This document shows, in pieces, positions 14,273 to 18,397 of a stretch of 18,397 nucleotides of DNA. Numbering within the stretch: position 1 is the stretch's first letter; each line of letters opens with the position of its first letter. A model generated the notes under the pieces. That model had not been told where the DNA came from. It saw only the letters and a program-made list of their open reading frames with translations, and made no database searches. The stretch is from assembly GCA_036939355.1 (NCBI GenBank), contig JALLAP010000312.1, forward strand, positions 1 through 18,397, written 5' to 3'. Origin of the DNA: Thalassiosira profunda (lineage: Eukaryota > Bacillariophyta > Thalassiosirophyceae > Thalassiosirales > Thalassiosiraceae). The translations under genes were made by a program, and so were the position numbers.

Positions 14273-16645
14273 TCAGGATGGCGTCGCTTCTTTTTGGAGC
14301 AGGGCATCCCGTATCAGGGCTTCGGCAAAGTTTTCCGCTTCGCCAGTAGCCAAATCACCGGAGGCCATGCGGGCAATTTCTTTTCGTCGGCTGGAGCCGT
14401 CCACCGCATACGCCCGAATGGGCATCGACGACGATCCGTTTCTTGCGCCCCGCTCGACCACAATGTGTCGATCTGCAATCGCTGCCAGCGAGGCAGAATG
14501 AGTAATGGCGATGATTTGCGCGTTGTCGTCTGTCGTCCTTCTGCGGGATTGGTCTGCCAGGAGCTTTGCCATTGTGACTGCCGCCCTTCCACCGACGTGG
14601 GCGTCTATTTCGTCGTATACAATGGAAATTGGTGGCGTTCCACCCAGTTCACCGAACATAATTTCTCCGCTGTTGCTCAACGCGTTGCATGTCGACCCGA
14701 TTGATCCCGGCAGCGCGGTCTCAATTGCCAGTAGGACTCTGGATTTCTCGCCACTGCTTCCCACCTGTTCAATATTGCCTCCTTTGGCAGTCTGATCTTT
14801 CCCTGCGTCTCCATTCACCTTCTGGTGAAGCAACAGGAAATCGGAAGTATCTACGCCGACGCTTTCCGAGCCGTAATACGGCTGCTCAAACCCACCCGGT
14901 CTCAGCCCCATCTGCACTTGCAGCGTTGATCCTTCCAGTCCCAGCGAAGGCATGATGCTTGTCACAGATTCAGAGAGCTCCACTGCAACCTTTCTTCGAG
15001 CGTCCGATAGCTCCTCGCATGCACGAGAATAGTCCTCGAGCGCCAAACGTTCATCTTCCTCGGCTTCTGGCAGCAGTTTGAGAGCTTCGACATTGCCATC
15101 CAGCTCATCCCGCAACGCCCTGTGACAATTGGGGAGGGAGTACGGCGAAATGCCATGCTTTCGTGCCATCGAATTCCAGTCGGCAATGATGCCATCCACC
15201 TCTTCCATCGAACACCCGTCAAACGCCATCTTTTCGAGAGTCGACACCAAGCTATCCGAATTGCCATCGATGGAGCGAGCACAGTCGTTCAGCGATGCCT
15301 CGACGTCGTTCAGCAGTTCGTGCGTCTTTTCGATGGTCTCAAATAGAGGACCACTGTCGTCGCCGGAGATGCCGTACAGTAGCTTTCTCGTGTTTTCCAA
15401 AGCCACTTGCGCAGAGTTGGGCGCCGTCAAGGAGGCCAGCGATTCGTACGCTGCAGTGGCCGAGACGAGTTGCGTTTCTACCACCTTGATCTCCTCCCGA
15501 AAATCCAGCAAGGCTGTAAACAGGCAGTCGTCATCCGACTCAGGCACTTCTCCCCATTTCGACCTTCGCAGTTTCTGCACAGCCGCAACGATGCCACCAC
15601 TCCCAGACCCCTCGTTTACATTTGATTCGCCCGATGCCAACTCGCTGTACTGACCCAACGCGTTCTCTTGAAACATGGCCATTCTTGTCTCGAAGGCGTC
15701 GAGCTCCTCAACCCAATGCCCCAGCAATTTCATTTGATCCTCGTCCAACCCCGCACCGTCTCCGTTGGCGTTGGTCTGCAACGACGACGGCAAGACGCGA
15801 GACTCCAACTCGCGCTGTATTCTCTCCCTTCGCTTCTTCGCCTCCCTGTAACTTTCCCTCGTCTCCACACATCTTCTCTTGACATCCTCTGCCACGCCCC
15901 TGTCTAACATTGCTAACCTTGCCGGTGCACGGCCCAGCGCCGCCGATGCCACCGCAACATCCACCCGGGTGAACAGCGGGGCGGCAATCTGCCGCAGCGT
16001 CTTGAGCGAAATGTGCTTGCCGTTGATGCGGCAGACCGACTTTAATCTCCCCGACTCTGTCGAACTGAGCGTTCGTTGGAGGTGCAGCCGGCCCGCGTTG
16101 GATTGCTCGTCGTGGAGCATCGATGGATCGATCCCGAATCTTTGCAGAGTTGCCGAGACTGCGGACAGATGCGGCTCGCACAAATTGGCCACTAGCTCCA
16201 CCGATGAAGATCCGTCCTTCTCAAAATCCTCCCCCATCGATGCCGCAGGGACCAAAGACGCCGCGGCCTTCCCACCGGTGGCCAGATCGATCGCCTTCGA
16301 CACCAACAGGGATTTGCCCGACCCGCTTTCTCCCGTCACACCCACCAAACAAGCGCTCGGTCCGAAATCGATATTGATGTCCGCGCCGTCCCCGTCGTTG
16401 GTCATGCCGGCAATGTTGGAGGAGGTGATGGAGACAATGTGGCTCGCTTTGCCCGAGGGGCGGGCCTCCTCGTCAGGTTGCGGCAACGCATCATCGAAGC
16501 CTCCCGCCAAACCTGCCCGCAGTTCTGATGGGGGACGGCCGTCGGCGCGGAGAGCGATGGAAGAAAAGGCGAACGCCTCGCGAAAGTGCCGCGGGGAAAG
16601 CGCCGCCGCCGGGAGCAGGGCGAGGAGGGCGCGGGACGGGCGCAT
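14273..16645 (-). CDS. recN-like: RecN-like SMC/ABC-type DNA repair ATPase, probably plastid-targeted
   Basis: The product has 790 residues (bacterial RecN about 550). RecN is an SMC-like ATPase acting in recombinational repair of double-strand breaks. Walker A TGESGSGKS is at 104-112, and RLQRTLSSTESGRLKSVCRINGKHISLKTLRQIAAPLF fits the RecN block before its coiled-coil arms. The central part (about 250-600) is Glu/Leu-rich and helical. The ABC signature SSGEKSRVLLAIETAL is at 630-645, Walker B IVYDEID near 675-681, and the His switch ITHS near 714-717. About 20 extra residues lie between signature and Walker B. The true start is the ATG at 16645; the GTG four codons upstream is unlikely. The N-terminus is a short hydrophobic signal followed by REA-FAFSS, resembling the red-plastid AF motif, so the target is probably plastid DNA. 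It is divergent from the gene at 16856. Confidence 0.87.
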   Translation of the reverse strand: MRPSRALLALLPAAALSPRHFREAFAFSSIALRADGRPPSELRAGLAGGFDDALPQPDEEARPSGKASHIVSITSSNIAGMTNDGDGADINIDFGPSACLVGVTGESGSGKSLLVSKAIDLATGGKAAASLVPAASMGEDFEKDGSSSVELVANLCEPHLSAVSATLQRFGIDPSMLHDEQSNAGRLHLQRTLSSTESGRLKSVCRINGKHISLKTLRQIAAPLFTRVDVAVASAALGRAPARLAMLDRGVAEDVKRRCVETRESYREAKKRRERIQRELESRVLPSSLQTNANGDGAGLDEDQMKLLGHWVEELDAFETRMAMFQENALGQYSELASGESNVNEGSGSGGIVAAVQKLRRSKWGEVPESDDDCLFTALLDFREEIKVVETQLVSATAAYESLASLTAPNSAQVALENTRKLLYGISGDDSGPLFETIEKTHELLNDVEASLNDCARSIDGNSDSLVSTLEKMAFDGCSMEEVDGIIADWNSMARKHGISPYSLPNCHRALRDELDGNVEALKLLPEAEEDERLALEDYSRACEELSDARRKVAVELSESVTSIMPSLGLEGSTLQVQMGLRPGGFEQPYYGSESVGVDTSDFLLLHQKVNGDAGKDQTAKGGNIEQVGSSGEKSRVLLAIETALPGSIGSTCNALSNSGEIMFGELGGTPPISIVYDEIDAHVGGRAAVTMAKLLADQSRRRTTDDNAQIIAITHSASLAAIADRHIVVERGARNGSSSMPIRAYAVDGSSRRKEIARMASGDLATGEAENFAEALIRDALLQKEATPS

Positions 16646-16855
16646 CGTCGTCAGCACCGCAGGGTGCCCGAGAGGCCGCGCCGGGAAGTTAAGTCAGTGA
16701 AGTGAGTGAAGAAAGGCGAGAGGACAGTTGCAAGATATCGGACACAAATCGGACATAAATCGGACAGACTCCGGCCGCCGGCCGCCCACTTCTTGTCGAC
16801 GAGACGGTAGGTATGATGGTGATGGCACCCCCGCTGAGCTGTTATTGACCGCGCG
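16646..16855. promoter_or_regulatory. Divergent promoter with three 11-bp-spaced TCGGACA elements
   Basis: This 210-bp region lies between the RecN-like gene (-) and the membrane oxidoreductase gene (+). TCGGACA occurs at 16738-16744, 16749-16755 and 16760-16766, each exactly 11 bp apart and all on the + strand, so the sites would face about the same side of the helix. The same core recurs in the divergent promoter at 4437-4485. The transcription-factor role is inference. Confidence 0.55.
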
Positions 16856-18397
16856 ATGCCCCACCGACGAAGGCTGCGGCCGCCATCGTTGCCGCGGATG
16901 CACCGTCGTGTCGGCCTTCTAGTTCGAACGGCGGTGCTGGCCTACTGTCTGTGCGATGCCCTCGCGAAGCTCTTCGAGCCAAAATCCAAGAAGGTCGAGC
17001 GACTGACGGCCGAACTTGCCGCTCTGGAGGCCGAGCGGATGTTGAAGGTCGTGGTCGTCTTTGGATACGAGGTGCGTGCGAGTGATTGTGTATATGCACT
17101 TATCTTTTTATACGTGCACATATCATGTGCTCAATTCTGACACATCATTATGCTCCACCATTCAAATCTTGCACTTGCAAATCACCACCATCGCGTCAAA
17201 TATGCACCTTTTCAATTGCAAATCGCCGTCTCAATTGCCAACAGTTTGACAAACTCGGGTTCTACACGTCGGTATCGATATCGACTGTGCTATTCTTGGC
17301 ACTGATCATCCAGCTGTCTCGAAGCAGAAGAAAATGGAAGAGGCTGGCGCTTTCGGGAGGAGCGGCGGCGAGGCCATCTACTGCCCCTGCATCGACAACG
17401 ACGCCGCGGCGCACAATCCTCTTGGGGGTGGGGGCGTTGGTCTTCTTTTACTATCTGGTATTCAATATTGGCAAAGCTTTCGAGTCCAAAAAGGGCACGT
17501 CGGGGCGTTCTTTGGGCAGGGGCGGCCTTGACCCACGGCGTTTGTCGCGCTTGGTGATACTATTTGGGCAGGAATTGGACAAGCCGACGTTCTACGCGAC
17601 GGTTGCCACAGCCATGGTACTGCTCGTGGCGCTCGGGATGCAGATAGGCATCTGGGTCCGGCAATGGAAGGACGCCGCGCGGCTGGAAAGGCGGCTGGAA
17701 CGGATGCAACAAGCGGCCGGCGGAGCGCGCGGACCGGCACGGGCATCAAAGCTCGACGTCGTGATCGTGGGATGCGGTCCCAAGAGCGTGGGGTGGTTTC
17801 ACCTGTTGCAGTTCCTAGACATGCCGGAGGTTAATGTGCGTGCGGTCGTGGAACCTTTCTTCCTGGACAAGGCCAAATGTCCCTACCCGCCGCAATCCTT
17901 TGTGGATCTGATTATGATGCTTGACGAGATGAAGGTCCGGTGTTTGTATCACGTCGGGCAACTGGGCATGTTGAAGCAACGGACGTTGTGCGTGATCGCT
18001 GGGCGCACGGCCGACAACCCGAGACTGTTTCGAGAGTGCATTGGGATGGGCGCGTCTCACATCTACCTCGAGAGTCCTGGAGCGCCCACAATAGAACAAC
18101 TGAAAGACATGCAATCACTGGCCGTGGCGCGCGGGGTAGAGGTCTACATGGGATACCAAAGGCTTTGCTCAAAATACATCGAACGGACAATATCGCTCAG
18201 TCGCTCGGTGGCGAGATGCCACGTCTTCTTTTGCCACAACGAAACATATGCAAGCAGTGAATTGCACTTTGTGGTGGAACGGTATCCCGAGGGAATGCTT
18301 GGCACAATGGCTGCACAAGAATTGGCCGTGTTGGTTACTCAGTTTGGGGTCCGAGCGAACGAAATCGAGGGGTTCAAAGTCAACACAAACAGGCTGT
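16856..18397 (+). CDS. Membrane-anchored Gfo/Idh/MocA-type oxidoreductase-like protein, partial (exons 16856-17071, 17245-18397)
   Basis: Splicing in phase 0 (VFGYE-FDKLGFY) gives 456 residues with no stop before the window ends. Hydrophobic segments lie at about 19-38, 79-95, 129-147 and 187-209. Between the first two is an amphipathic segment (KKVERLTAELAALEAERM). A charged helix (RQWKDAARLERRLERMQQ) follows the last. A Rossmann-type domain starts at 242: LDVVIVGCGPKSVGWFHLLQ, then EVNVRAVVEPF, then GASHIYLESPGAPTIEQLKDMQSLAVARGVEVYMGYQR, which is laid out like the EKP strand and following helix of Gfo/Idh/MocA proteins. The conserved Lys of EKP is Ser348 here, so catalysis may be lost or altered. 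The start is uncertain: ATG 16898 (MHRRVGLL) is an alternative. Family assignment is moderate; the gene structure is well supported. Confidence 0.68.
17072..17244 (+). other. Spliceosomal intron in the membrane oxidoreductase gene
   Basis: This 173-nt intron has donor GTGCGT, the same hexamer as the Rheb-like intron, and acceptor CAACAG. After an AG at about 17080-17082 there is none until the acceptor, a long AG-free zone typical of true 3' ends. A CTGAC branch-point candidate lies near 17136. It contains TTGCAAATCACC, TTGCAAATCGCC and CAATTGCC, which look like degenerate repeats. Reading through it gives a stop at 17140. Confidence 0.88.

Noticed and set aside
13303..14349. 348-residue open frame on the + strand over the decayed coiled-coil copy
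   Set aside because: It is antisense to the recognisable modules and runs into the 3' end of the RecN-like gene. No domain is visible.
15879..16700. 273-residue + strand frame
   Set aside because: It is antisense to the Walker A half of the RecN-like gene, whose motifs are clear.

Overview
The window reads as nuclear DNA from a photosynthetic eukaryote with a secondary red-type plastid. A stramenopile alga is most likely, and a diatom is my best guess. The reasons are: spliceosomal introns of 90-179 nt with GTGCGT or GTGAGT donors; an AQR (intron-binding protein) helicase; a Rheb-type GTPase with a CaaX end; and two proteins whose N-termini carry a signal peptide followed by an 'AF' cleavage motif (SAGA-FSP, REA-FAFSS), the hallmark of import into such plastids. 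No bacterial operons, tRNA or rRNA genes, CRISPR arrays or complete transposons were seen.

Layout, left to right. 1-1968 (+): C-terminal 655 residues of the Aquarius spliceosomal helicase. 2394-3065 (+): Rheb-like GTPase, two exons. 3440-4335 (-): thylakoid-lumen TPM-domain protein, two exons; the second exon was found by splicing. A divergent promoter follows. 4757-6797 (+): a quinone oxidoreductase fused to a 2-keto-4-pentenoate hydratase-like domain, with the frame broken at two single-base sites. 7022-7996 (+): rhomboid protease with its catalytic residues. 8384-9457 (-): a low-complexity, coiled-coil protein with 22-residue repeats. 10800-12884 (+): a 694-residue orphan with a poly-Glu tail. 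13054-14148: decayed second copies of the rhomboid 3' end (+) and of the coiled-coil gene (-). 14273-16645 (-): RecN-like SMC/ABC ATPase with a probable plastid leader. 16856-18397 (+): a membrane-anchored Gfo/Idh/MocA-type protein, two exons, running off the window.

Two duplications of different age shape the middle. A 1084-bp head-to-tail duplication, with no difference seen (9248-10331 and 10332-11415), spans the divergent promoter between the coiled-coil gene and the orphan gene. Both full-length genes survive on the outside, and two truncated 5' halves face each other in the middle. An older, diverged duplication placed a rhomboid/coiled-coil pair on the far side of the orphan gene.

The genes do not form one obvious pathway. 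The layout is a compact algal chromosome segment with three divergent gene pairs. Two of their promoters share CGGACA elements, several spaced exactly 11 bp apart. The most unusual items are the promoter-spanning duplication, the oxidoreductase-hydratase fusion, the Rheb-like GTPase lacking the usual G3 Gln and G4 Asn-Lys, and the membrane-anchored oxidoreductase whose EKP lysine is replaced by serine.
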